A stretch of 64,000 nucleotides of DNA from Viola odorata. Taxonomy: Eukaryota; Streptophyta; Magnoliopsida; Malpighiales; Violaceae. The stretch spans positions 54,229,002 through 54,293,001 of the forward strand of contig OY829542.1 of NCBI GenBank assembly GCA_963691705.1. The letters are read 5' to 3'. Below are positions 22,122-32,504 of the stretch, one piece after another (the first letter of the stretch is position 1; every line of letters starts with the position of its first letter). The position numbers and the translations under genes are program-made. A model generated the notes under the pieces. It searched no databases. It worked only from the letters and a program-made list of their open reading frames with translations, and was not told where the DNA came from.

Positions 22122-22893
22122 TTTCTTTACACAAAAAGAAGGGAAAAAATGTATTTCTAATAAAAAAATTATTTACTCTAACATGAGTTAGGAGAGGAAT
22201 ATAAAATAAAAAAGGAGTCCATGTTCGAGAAAAAATTATATACTATTCCCGATTTCTATCTCAACGTATTTATAAGGATCAACCAATCAATTAAATCATG
22301 TCACGTTATTAGTTGGTGATACATATAAACGGGTCCTTTAAATATTCATCCACCGTTTGATAATATTTTTAAAATTTAATTTTTTCACCTTAATCAACTT
22401 ATTAATTAGTGGATGAAATAGAAAGTTAGAAGTAATGTATAAGTTGTCCTGCTGGAGACGTGCCACAACTAAGATACTGTCCAATCAATTAGTCTTCTCC
22501 AATATGGAGTACCTTTTCCATATTTAATACTCGTATTAATAGTATTTTTCGTTGGCAATTATGTTGTGTCAATATCCAAAGCTTTAATGGGTGAGATCGA
22601 GGGGTCGTTTTGTTTCTTTTTGGAAACATATGGAATGGTGGAAATTTGAGTCCATGAGAGTGTCACATGATTTCACTGGTGGGTCACACACTTGTTCCTA
22701 AGGGCTAGGGCTGCCTTAAATCCACGCATTTTCTATTAAAGTTGACTTCATTTCATTCATTAATCATCTTTTAATTTGATTTTGGGTCTATAGCCGTCCA
22801 AATTCTTTGCTCGCAATTTACACCACCCAATCAAAAAGTTTTAAATAGTACCAAATGTAAGAAAGAAAGAAATAAAATGAATTTGATGTATAA

Positions 22894-23148
22894 TACTCTC
22901 TCCGTCTTTTAATAACTAATTTTTTGAAATAGTAGCAAAATTGAAAACATAATTTTTGATCTTATTTTATTCCACATTATTTTTTTCTTAATTTTCACTC
23001 AAATTACCACACCATCATCAAATTGGGTTAATGTATACTTTTTTTTTTCATTTGCACAAAATATATGCTTCGAAAAGGATAAAAAAAGAAAAACATCAAT
23101 TAATAAAGGACATAGGAAAGCGTCAGTTATTAAAGGACGGGGGGAGTA
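22894..23148. mobile_element. Stowaway-like MITE, different family
   Basis: 255 bp with ends TACTCTCTCCGTCTTTTAAT and, inverted, TACTCCCCCCGTCCTTTAAT, followed on both sides by AACT. The borders carry TA. The interior is AT-rich, non-coding, and unrelated to the MITEs on either side. Confidence 0.78.
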
Positions 23149-24355
23149 ACAGAAAAATACAGTTAAAATGAGGAGAAAATAGCATATATGGATGAAAAAT
23201 AAATGGTTTGTTTTTTATCATAATTTTAAAAATATCCCCCTAAGAGAAAAGGGAAGGAGAAAAATATATGGTTCTATTATTTATTTTTGGGTTAAATATA
23301 TAAGGTTCTATTTTAAATCTTAATAAATTAAACATAGTATATTATCCATTTTTTAAAGTCTTAAGTTGTTTTTACTAAAAATATATTATTTTCATTCCTT
23401 TTAATTACTTGCGATTTACTTCTACCGCTTTTAGGCTAATGGTTTCTCCTCTAGAATCATATGGCTAATGGTTCTTCACTCCTCTAAATTTGAATCATAT
23501 AAGTGTTTCGGAAAGAAGATTACTACCTCTCGCCAAAAACTGGAACAACAAGTACAATCCTGAGCAGTGAGCAGTGAGCAGTGACCAGCGATGTGTTTTT
23601 GCGTTTTTTGGTTCTATAACAAATGAATGTGGCTTGTTATAAATGAGTTGGTTTTACTAAAAACTTGAATTGTCTAATCAAACGTGACCCACGTTGTACC
23701 AAGTAAATTTGACTTATTTTTAATTCGCAAGATTTGATTGTCTACTTTATAGTATTTTCTATAAAAGCAAAAAAAAGTACTAATAAATGATTTAATTTTA
23801 CATTTTAAATAATCTATTTTTTTCTCCAATAACACTTTTTATAGTTTTTATCAAAACCAATATTGGTTATTGGTTGTGATCAAATAGTAAAGAATTTGTT
23901 AATTCTTAATTAAAAGTCTCGAGTTCGAATTGAAAATGAAAAAAATCATACGGGGAGAGTTATCACCCTTTGAGAACTCATACAGAACTCAAATGAAAAT
24001 AATTTTAATTGAGCGGGCACCCGAAGAATAAACAAATATAGTTTATGAATCTGCCACGGTCAAAACAAATTAACCAAAAATAAATCAATGCAAGTAATAA
24101 ATACTACACGAAAGGTTTCACACCCTAGCAAATTACAAAAAAAGGTCTCCGTTATTATCTATAAATATTTTTTTTTTGTCAAAGTGACGTAAAAAAGCTA
24201 GGAACTAAAGCCACAAAATTGGGCAATCGTTTGAATCCAAAAGTCAAGGGTTCTTTCCATGTACCGATCTCTAACTAAGTTTTTCATCCTTTTCCATATA
24301 GGAATCAGTAGTAAATTACAATATACAATCTGATTGTATTGTAAGAACTTAGAAG

Positions 24356-24619
24356 TACTCCCTCCGGTACGTTTTATATGATGTTTTAACATTTACTTTT
24401 ACTGTTCCGGAACGTATCTTAAAACGGCCGGAACAGTTACTATTTGAGACAATTTTGCCCCGAATTTTTTCTCAGAAGTATGTTAAGGATTAACGTACGT
24501 TCGAAAAAAAATACGGAATTTTTTGAAGTCAAATAGTACCTCATCCGACCTCCTCAATATGCGTTTCCTACTGAATATTGGGATGCGAGGAAATCATATA
24601 ATTCGTACCAGAGGGAGTA
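24356..24619. mobile_element. Stowaway-like MITE, copy B
   Basis: 264 bp, the same family and length as 21858-22121. The interior (ACTGTTCCGGAACGTATC, GACAATTTTGCCCCGAAT, GAATATTGGGATGCGAGG) is nearly the same. The terminal repeats read TACTCCCTCCGGTACG and, inverted, TACTCCCTCTGGTACG, unlike copy A's GGTCTCC. Confidence 0.82.
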
Positions 24620-26504
24620 GTAATTAAATTGCAATCTCCACCAAACAATGACACAAAAAACGAACCGAAGCGTTTGTCATTTACGAACTCCTAAATTCGT
24701 ATAAAATTATTGAAAGAACTGACTCAAACCATTACCGGATTTGTCGACCAGATCCATATAGTACATACATGTTTGACCCTATGCATGTTCCCCATTGCTT
24801 GGCAATAAAAAAGAGCCTGGATTCTTTTCTTTTCTTTTCTTTTTATTTTGAAAACATCAGAACATAGTTGAATTCTAAAATCTCTTATCACATAGTATAT
24901 TTTTAAATTAAAAGTACAAAATGGAAAATTTAGAATAATCTTTATCATATCATCGAAACAACGCAAAAGAAAAAAAGAAAAAAACTGAAAAAATCATTAT
25001 TTCCTTATAATAAGATAAGAGATCAAACATTTTGTTTTGTATTATCTTTTAATTTTATCAAATGAACTATGTTGTAATTAAAAAAAAATCATCTTTATAA
25101 TTCTCACTTAAGCTAACCCATGAATTGCATTTCTTATTTTTAAAGTCATTATTTTTATTATTTATAATTATAAATACTATTTGACAAAAATATATTACAC
25201 TTAAACTCCTATAGTTTAATAATATGCAATATAAATCTTCTACTTTCTAAGAAGTTGCAATTTTAAGCAGACAAAAAATAATTTAAAAATTCAAAACAAA
25301 TAGTAAGAAAATGAAAAAAATATGGTATGTGGAAAACAAATATGAAAAAATAGTATTTGGAAAAAAAATGTAATAGAACTTAATAAAATGAAAAAATATA
25401 TAATTTTTTTTAATTTATTTATTTTAAAATTTTTTTTAAAATTTTTTTTTTTTTATGAAGTGAACTCTCTCATATTTTTTACATTTTTTTTCAAATTTTC
25501 ATAATTTTTTGAATTATTTTACCACTTATTTTGATTTTTTTAACCATTAGAAATGTTAAAATTGTAACTTATAGAGAACTTTAGGGTTTAACTTGTAAAT
25601 TTTTAGACTATAAAGGTTTAAATAAACATTTCATAAAACATAGGATTTTTTAATGTAATTTACTCATTTTAATGCGATAAAATTTGAGCGATAATTATTG
25701 TAAATAAACAATAATTATAAAGTGAATTAAAGTGGCAATTTAAAATATGATAGATGATATTTTTGGGATAAAAACATTTTTCATCCCTTTACCATAAAGA
25801 AAAAAACATTCAAAATGACATAATTTCATTAGTTGTCTGCCCGATAGTAAAGATACCAATAAAGATTAGGACACAAGTTCGAATTCCACATTCGCCTATC
25901 CAAAAAGAAATGACATAATTTTCTCAAAAGACTATCTTTTCTTATTTCCTAATTATTCTTTTTTTTTTAAATGTCAAGGTTGTTAAACCCAGCCCAGCCC
26001 TGATGGTTCGATCAAAAAACCCGGGGACCGATAATCAGGCCGGGTTGAAAATCCTTCCATGCACTAAAAATTGGTTAAATTAGTCGGTTAAACCGGTAAA
26101 CTAGTCGACATGATCCTACTTAAAACGGGTTGACTAAAGAAAATAAATTTTGAAAAGATGCTAAATATGGCGTGCTTGTCAACAAAATTAACCTTAACCA
26201 CTACATCAATAGTATATATGTTTGTGAACTAAATTAGAACATATAAAATAAATATAAAATAAAATTTTCATTTATCTTTAAAAACTTCTATATTTTAAAC
26301 AAATATTATATTTTATTACTAATTTATTAAAATTACAGGTCAATCCGGTTTGATCCTGGTTGAACTTTTAGCCCTTAACATTTTATTACTAATCTATTAA
26401 CTCAATAGTTAAATTCAGTTAAACTAAATTACTTAACCAATGATTCAAAATTTCAAGCGATTCGGTGTAAGATTAGGTTCTTAGCGATTAAATCGTGACT
26501 TCTT

Positions 26505-26890
26505 CTTTTTTTGAAATAATCATCATATATCTTCATTAAAAAAAGGAAGATACAAAAGAATCCTGCAACAACCGGTTACACAAAATCTCACCAAGGTTAA
26601 AGACAATTTCGAGGACATCTCTTAGAACGAGCAGAGTTCGCTACCCGATCAAAGACTCGATTAGCAGACCTTTCAACAAAAGAAAAGAAAATATTATTAA
26701 AGAAATTTACTCTATCTTTAATAACATCTATGGAAGCTTGGATTTCCCAAAGGATTGGCCGCAGAGGATTATTGAGGCAATTGGATCTTACTGGTATTTT
26801 TCTTGGCGGCATGTATATATTGCGTGCCACCAAACATGTACCATACGTTTTGTGGTCCATGATATTGTTGCATCTCACAAATCATGTGGA
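26505..26890 (-). pseudogene. RNase-H-type (RVT_3-like) fragment, probably from a LINE
   Basis: A - strand frame (26597-26878) ends with IFFSFVERSANRVFDRVANSAR, which resembles the conserved end of plant RVT_3 RNase H domains (F-x-H-V-x-R-S-A-N-x-V-A-D-x-L-A), with the key residues altered. It is followed on the - strand by a short untranslated stretch and an A-rich tail (T run near 26509-26516 on the + strand). This suggests the 3' end of a LINE or related gene of another lineage than the three large LINEs here, which lack this domain. Confidence 0.5.
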
Positions 26891-27151
26891 ACTCGCAAGT
26901 AAAATAAACAGTAAGATAGGTACCCTTAAAAGAAAATAATAGTAGTCATTACGGTTGTCTGTCGGTCAAAAGAAGAAGAAGCAAGAGTTCACAATTTGCA
27001 AGGGCTATGATCTAATTGTAGGCCAATTAATCAGCAAAATACAAAGTATATGTCATTCTAATCCAATAATTGCAATATAATAATACTTGTTGCGGAGTAA
27101 ACAAGATTTCTTTTATTTGTATTATGCGAAACAATAATAGAATGGAATAAA

Positions 27152-27351
27152 TGTTGATATATTTACATATTATTATATATGATTTTCTCCGATTAAAATT
27201 CCTCCAATTGTGTTAGTTGTTGCTAACTTATAACTAGTCATTTATACTCTTCTTTATGTGTATATACTCTTGTAGTATAAATACCCAATAGTTGTACCAT
27301 TATATTCATTCAATAATATATAATTATTTGTTCCTTTTGTCGTTTCTAACA
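27152..27351 (+). repeat. 5' LTR of the copia element
   Basis: Begins TGTTGATATATTTACATA and ends GTCGTTTCTAACA. It contains GTAGTATAAATACCC, a TATA-type promoter, at about 27273-27287. Confidence 0.88.
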
Positions 27352-27367
27352 TGGTAGCAGAGCTAGG
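27352..27367 (+). other. Primer-binding site, tRNA-Met type
   Basis: TGGTAGCAGAGCTAGG directly follows the 5' LTR. The usual plant copia site is TGGTATCAGAGC, so one base differs. Confidence 0.75.
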
Positions 27368-28031
27368 CTCCTAAAACCAATATTTTCTTTTTTTTCTTTT
27401 TTCCGGTCACCATCTCTGGCGAGACAGGATCTAAACTCCACCCATCCGCTGCAACCCTCTATTCATACACTTCTCAGTATTAAAATTTCACACGCTCCAC
27501 ACCATTAGAATAATGTCTCGACGCACAGTTGATCTGGATTTTTTTTTCCAGAAGTCGTTCCCACATGCCACCACGTGCTGCCATGTCTCTTCACGCGCCA
27601 CAGTCTCCTCTGCACCAGTGGCAACATGTCTCATCACCGGATTCGTCCTCGTTGCCAAGTGTCCATCCCCCATTGGTTCCGTTTTTGCTGACGTTTCATT
27701 TTCTGGTTGGCTCTCCCTATTGACACACCACGTGTCTATTTCTGATTCGTCCATGTGTTTGTCCTTCATTGGATTCTTGTTGCTGATGTGTCATTTTCTG
27801 GTTGGCCCTCTCTATTGACCTTAACCAGACTGAATCGTTGACTTTGACTCTCTGATTCAACTATTTGACCGTCCGGTTCACCCCATTTTTGTCCAGGTCT
27901 TAAGCGGTTCAGACCAGTTCCTCACATTTTCAGGTGTGATCTTTCTGATTTTGAGGTCCATTTGTCCAAAATTTGCCTCTACATATCCGATTTGGTTCAT
28001 TTTCCTTACATTTTTTTGCATTTTTCTCACT

Positions 28032-28794
28032 ATGGCTCAAGATAATGTGACTCAGCCTATCTCTACTATCCTTGATGGTTCCAATTACACTTTATGGGTT
28101 CAAGATATGCGTAATTTCTCCAAAGGGCGCAAACTTTGGTGTTATGTCACCAAAGAACCCGAGAAGAGACATGACGAGGGTGATGACTCATTTTGACCCA
28201 AACTTTAAGAAAGGGACAACAACAATCATAAAATCATTTCATGGTTTGGCAACACTTTTGTTCGCTCCATTCGACAACATTTTGGTTGTTTTAACACGGC
28301 CAAAGAGGTATGCGATTTTTTGGCTAAGCGTTACTCTACTACTAATATTGCCTCCCATTTGCAAAATATGAACTCTTTGCATGATATGTGTCACGAACCT
28401 GAACAATCGATCTCTGATTTTTATTCTGAAATGTCTTATATATGGGATCAGTTAGCTCTTTCTGAACCATTATGACAATGTTGTGGGGATGCCAAACTAT
28501 TTTATGATTATCGTAGTGAGTTGCGGCTGTATCAGTTTGTTATGGCTATTCATAGTGATTTTGAACACATCAAAATCAATTTACTTCATCGTGATCCTTT
28601 ACCAAGTGTTGATAAAGTTGTTAGTGAGCTCATTGCTGAAGAAATTCGTTGCAACTTTACTCGTGTTCACATACACTCTGTCTTGGCCACAACCACAACA
28701 CCTTCAAATTCAGGTTCCGTTGACACCACATCTAAGAACTCTTGCAGGTATTGCAAAGAAAAAGGCCACACAATCAAAAAGTTTTGGAAACTCT
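28032..28794 (+). pseudogene. copia gag remnant
   Basis: Starts MAQDNVTQPISTILDGSNY with the copia-gag LDGSNYTLW motif. It continues in changing frames (stops near 28194 and 28473) to MAIHSDFEHIKINLL and a zinc knuckle CRYCKEKGHTIKKF at about 28743. The last Cys of the CX2CX4HX4C knuckle is replaced by Phe. A leader of about 680 bp with no credible gene lies between the primer site and this start. Confidence 0.8.
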
Positions 28795-28874
28795 AAAGCA
28801 AGAGGAAATATGAACAAGGAAATCACAATCAATCTCGCAATCCATCTTCCCGTTTCTCTCGCCAATATGCAGCT

Positions 28875-31800
28875 GTGACTGACAACACTAATTCAACCAT
28901 TCCAACACTTACTGAAGAACCTACTCCAACCCTGAATGGAGTCGATATAGAAGTTATTGTCAACCAGGTTCTCTCTCGTGCCAATATTCAAAACTCTGCT
29001 CTCTCCACCACTACAGGTAATACTTTTTGGTTATTTGATTTTGCTTATTGCAATCATATGACTTCTGACATCTCATGTTTCTCCTCTAAATCATTAACAT
29101 CTAATACACCATCTATTCACACTACTGATGGATCACTTATGCATATCACTCATATGGGTTCTATTCACACACCACACCTTAATATTACTAATGCATATCA
29201 TGTTCCAAAACTCTTTTGTGAATCTTTTATCTGTTGGTCAATTATGTGATATGGGACTTGATGTTTTATTCTCACGAAAATGGTGTGACTGTGCAGGACT
29301 CTGTGACCAACAAGATCATTGGGATAGGCCATAAGATAGGAAATTTATTTGAGCTATCATCTTTACATCTTCCTCATGGTTCCTCTACTGTTGCCACCAC
29401 TCCATCTAGTGCATCTGATTCTTTTCATGTTTGGCATTCTTACCTAGGCCATGTCTCCAAGAATAAACTTAAACATTTATCTACTATTGGTGTATTAGTA
29501 TAAGTTAATCCCATTTATTTTGATTGTATTGCTTGTCAACTTGGTAAACAACCGACTATATCTTTTAATAACAATGATTATATTTCTAATGTTGCCTTTG
29601 ATTTGGTGCATTCTGATGTTTGGGGACCTTCTCATATTCCTACCATGGGAGGATCTCGTTATTTTGTTCCTTTTATTGATATTTTTTCTCGATATACTTG
29701 GATACACTTGATGAAATATAGGTCTTAATTCCTTGATATTTATCGTGATTTCTCTACTATGGTTAAAACTCAATTTTTATGTCAAATTAATCTTTTTTCG
29801 CTCTGACATTGCCCTTAAGTACACACAACGTGCTTTTCTTAGTTTATTGAAGCAGGAGAGCACAATTCCTCAATACCTTTGTCCATGCACCTCTTAATAG
29901 AATGGTCGAACAGAATGTAAGCATAGACATATACTTGACACCGTTCGAACATTACTCACTGTTGCATCTATTCTTGATCAATTTTTAGGAGAAACTGCTC
30001 TAACAACTATTTATATAATCAACAAAGCTCCTTCTTCTATCCTTCACAATCATACACCATATGAGAAATTATTTGGTAAACTTCCTTTTTATTCTAGCCT
30101 TCGGACTTTTGAAAGTGCATGTTTTATCTTGCTCCAATCATACGAACACAACAAACTTGAACCTCGATCACGATTATGTTATTTTCTTAGGTATGGGATT
30201 AATCATAAAGGTTATCGTTGTTATGATCCAGTCAGTCGACGACTTTGCATATCTCGGCATGTGATTTTTTGGGAGAATACATATTTTTCAAAAATCTTTC
30301 TTTCATGTTCTTGTCGATCATGTCAATCATTTTTTTACAAATCATTCCGTTGAACTATTTCGTGAGTCTTCCAGCATTGCTAATAGTGATACTTCTAACG
30401 TGCCTACAAATTGCCCAAGTCCATCTAGTGACATACAACTTCCACATGACAATGAGGTACAAAATTCAGGTACTGAATCTTCTACGAGCTCTCGTTATCC
30501 AACTAGAACTCGTGTTCATCTTTATTATGCCTTGGCTACATTGTATGAACCTTGCTCTTTTCGCGAGGCCTCTTCTAACTCTCTTTGGCAGGAAGCAATG
30601 CAAGAAGAACTAAATGCACTACAGAAAAATAGCACATAGGATATTGTTGATCTTCCTGCAGGAAAAACAAAGCTGGAATGCAAATTGGATCTACAAAATC
30701 AAAACTAGGTCCGATGGAAGCATTGAACGATACAAAACACGATTAGTAGCTAAAGGATATACATAAGAATATGGCATCGACTATGAGGAGACTTTCGCTC
30801 TCGTTGCTTGCATCACCACCATTCGAACCCTTATTGTTGTTGCTGCTTCACTCAAATAGTCTCTCTCACAAATGGATGTCAAAAATGCCTTCTTGAATAG
30901 GGATCTTGCAGAAGTCTACATGCAACCTCCGCCAGGATTGAATCTCTCTTCCAACAAAGTTTGCAAACTTCGTAAGGCATTGTATGGCCTTAAATAAGCT
31001 CCACGAGCATGGTTTTCAAACTTCAGCAATGTCATTCACCATCTTGGCTTCTCATCCAGCTCTCACGATTCTGCCTTATTTATGCGAAAATCAAATAAGG
31101 GCACCATCATTCTACTTCTTTATGTAGATGACATGATCATCATTGGAGATGATATCTTTGATATTTGTGAGCTAAAATCCTCCCTGAGTCAACAATTTGA
31201 GATGAAAGATTTGGAGAATCTCGGATATTTTCTCAACATCGAGGTAATAAAATATTCTGATGGTTATTTTTTATCTCAAGCAAAATATGCATCTGACCTG
31301 TTGTCTCGAGCTAACATTTTCGATAGCAAAATTGCAGATACTCCTTTTGAATCCAACGTCAAATTTCGCCCAAATGATGGGAAACTTCTTTCTGATGTCA
31401 CCCTTTATCGCCAACTTGTTGGTAGTCTCATCTACCTCACAGTCACTCGTCCCGATATTTCTTATGTCGTGCACCTTCTCAGTCAGTTTATGGTCACTCC
31501 TCAATTTGGTCATTTTGCCACTGTGTTTTGCATCCTACATTATGTCAAAGGCACCATCTTTCATGACCTTCATTTTTCATCTCACTCTACCTTGCAGTTG
31601 CAAGCCTACTATGATGTTGATTGGGCAGGAGATCCAACTGATCGACGATCCACTACTAGATATTGTTTATTTCTTAGTGACTCACTCATATCATGGTGTA
31701 GTAAGAAACAAATAGTTGTTGCTCGCTCTACTACTGAAGTCGAATATCGAGCACTTCTAAATACCACATCCCAATTGATTTGGCTTCGATGGTTCTTAAC

Positions 31801-32074
31801 TGATATGAGAGTTCCTCAATCTCAAACTACTCCTCTTTACTGTGATAGTCAAAGTGCAATCCAGATCGCCCACAACGATGTCTTTCATGAACGGACAAAA
31901 CATATCGAGATTGATTGTCACTTTATTTGTCATAATTTTCAGAAAGGGACTCTTCAATTACACTCCACTACCTCCATTAATCAAATTGCTGACATCTTCA
32001 CTAAGAGTCATTCTGCCAGCCAATTTCAAGACTTATTTTCTAAACTCAAATTGTCATCCAATTTTTCACCTTGA
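28875..32074 (+). pseudogene. copia pol remnant: protease, integrase, reverse transcriptase, RNase H
   Basis: The protease region reads WLFDFAYCNHMTSD where active copia proteases have D-S-G, so the catalytic triad is lost. The GAG-pre-integrase WHSYLGH and the integrase start (ACQLGKQ, HSDVWGP) are present; the rest of the integrase is shortened and frameshifted. The reverse transcriptase is broken up to about 31080. The last open part, 31082-32074 (330 codons), holds the catalytic LYVDDMIIIGDD stretch, then RPDISYVVHLLSQF, and an RNase H domain with DWAGDPTDRRST and ARSTTEVEYRAL. It ends 10 bp before the 3' LTR. Confidence 0.85.
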
Positions 32075-32084
32075 GTTTAGTAGG

Positions 32085-32273
32085 GGTTGATATATTTACA
32101 TATTATTACACATAGTTTTCTCCAAATCCCTCTAATTATGCTAGCCGTTGCTAATTTATAACTACTCTTTTTTATGATGTGTACATACTCTTGCAGTATA
32201 AATACCTCAATAGTTATATAATTATATTTATTCAATAGTATACAATTATTCATTCTTTTTGTCGTTTCTAACA
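32085..32273 (+). repeat. 3' LTR of the copia element
   Basis: Aligns with 27152-27351. The first T of TG is replaced (GGTTGATATATTT). It retains GCAGTATAAATACC at about 32193-32206, a TATA-type site pointing toward the NPF6 gene, and ends TTTCTAACA before ATAAA. Confidence 0.87.
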
Positions 32274-32385
32274 ATAAAAATAGAAATAGCTGCCTGTTAC
32301 TAGTATTAATTAATTAGTGTAAGCTAATTAGGGCAGGTGTCACATGATCCTTAATTTTTCAATAACTTGGGGTTGAGTTTTCCAG

Positions 32386-32393
32386 TATAAAAG
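32386..32393 (+). promoter_or_regulatory. TATA box of the NPF6 gene
   Basis: TATAAAAG lies 119 bp upstream of the ATG, placing the likely transcription start near 32415-32425. The copia element ends 108 bp upstream, so native sequence beyond the core promoter has been pushed 5.1 kb away. Confidence 0.6.
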
Positions 32394-32504
32394 GGTGGGG
32401 ATACCAGCTGCATCTTCATATCCAAAATCGTGCCATACATTTCTACATTTAGAATCTCTTCTGGATTCAATTATTATTATTATTATCATCATTTTTAGTG
32501 AGAA

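Larger units (their letters stand above)
21434..27146. other. Intergenic region between LINE and copia element
   Basis: AT-rich DNA with three MITEs (21858-22121, 22894-23148, 24356-24619) and one RNase-H-type fragment (26505-26890). Two stretches (23868-23960 and 25838-25910) each carry a spacing reminiscent of tRNA A and B boxes with TTCGAATT, compatible with old SINEs but unproven. 25430-25455 is almost pure T/A. No host gene is seen. Confidence 0.55.
27152..32273 (+). mobile_element. Ty1/copia LTR retrotransposon, decayed
   Basis: A 5.1-kb element with 5-bp target duplication ATAAA (27147-27151 and 32274-32278). Short LTRs at 27152-27351 and 32085-32273 have diverged clearly, with several indels, so it is much older than the gag-protease element. 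A tRNA-Met-type primer site follows the 5' LTR. Pieces of gag, protease, integrase, reverse transcriptase and RNase H occur in copia order, with many stops. The 3' LTR lies only ~230 bp upstream of the start codon of the NPF6 gene in the same orientation. Confidence 0.9.

Noticed and set aside
23868..25910. Two SINE candidates with TTCGAATT boxes
   Set aside because: A-box and B-box matches are weak and no target duplications or tails could be fixed.
25975..26470. Possible element with GGTTAAACCGGTAAAC-type repeats
   Set aside because: Short GGTT/AACC words recur but no ends or coherent inverted repeat could be drawn.
27513..27818. ORF in the copia leader
   Set aside because: It sits in the untranslated leader, contains a partial internal duplication (around 27687 and 27783) and shows no protein features.
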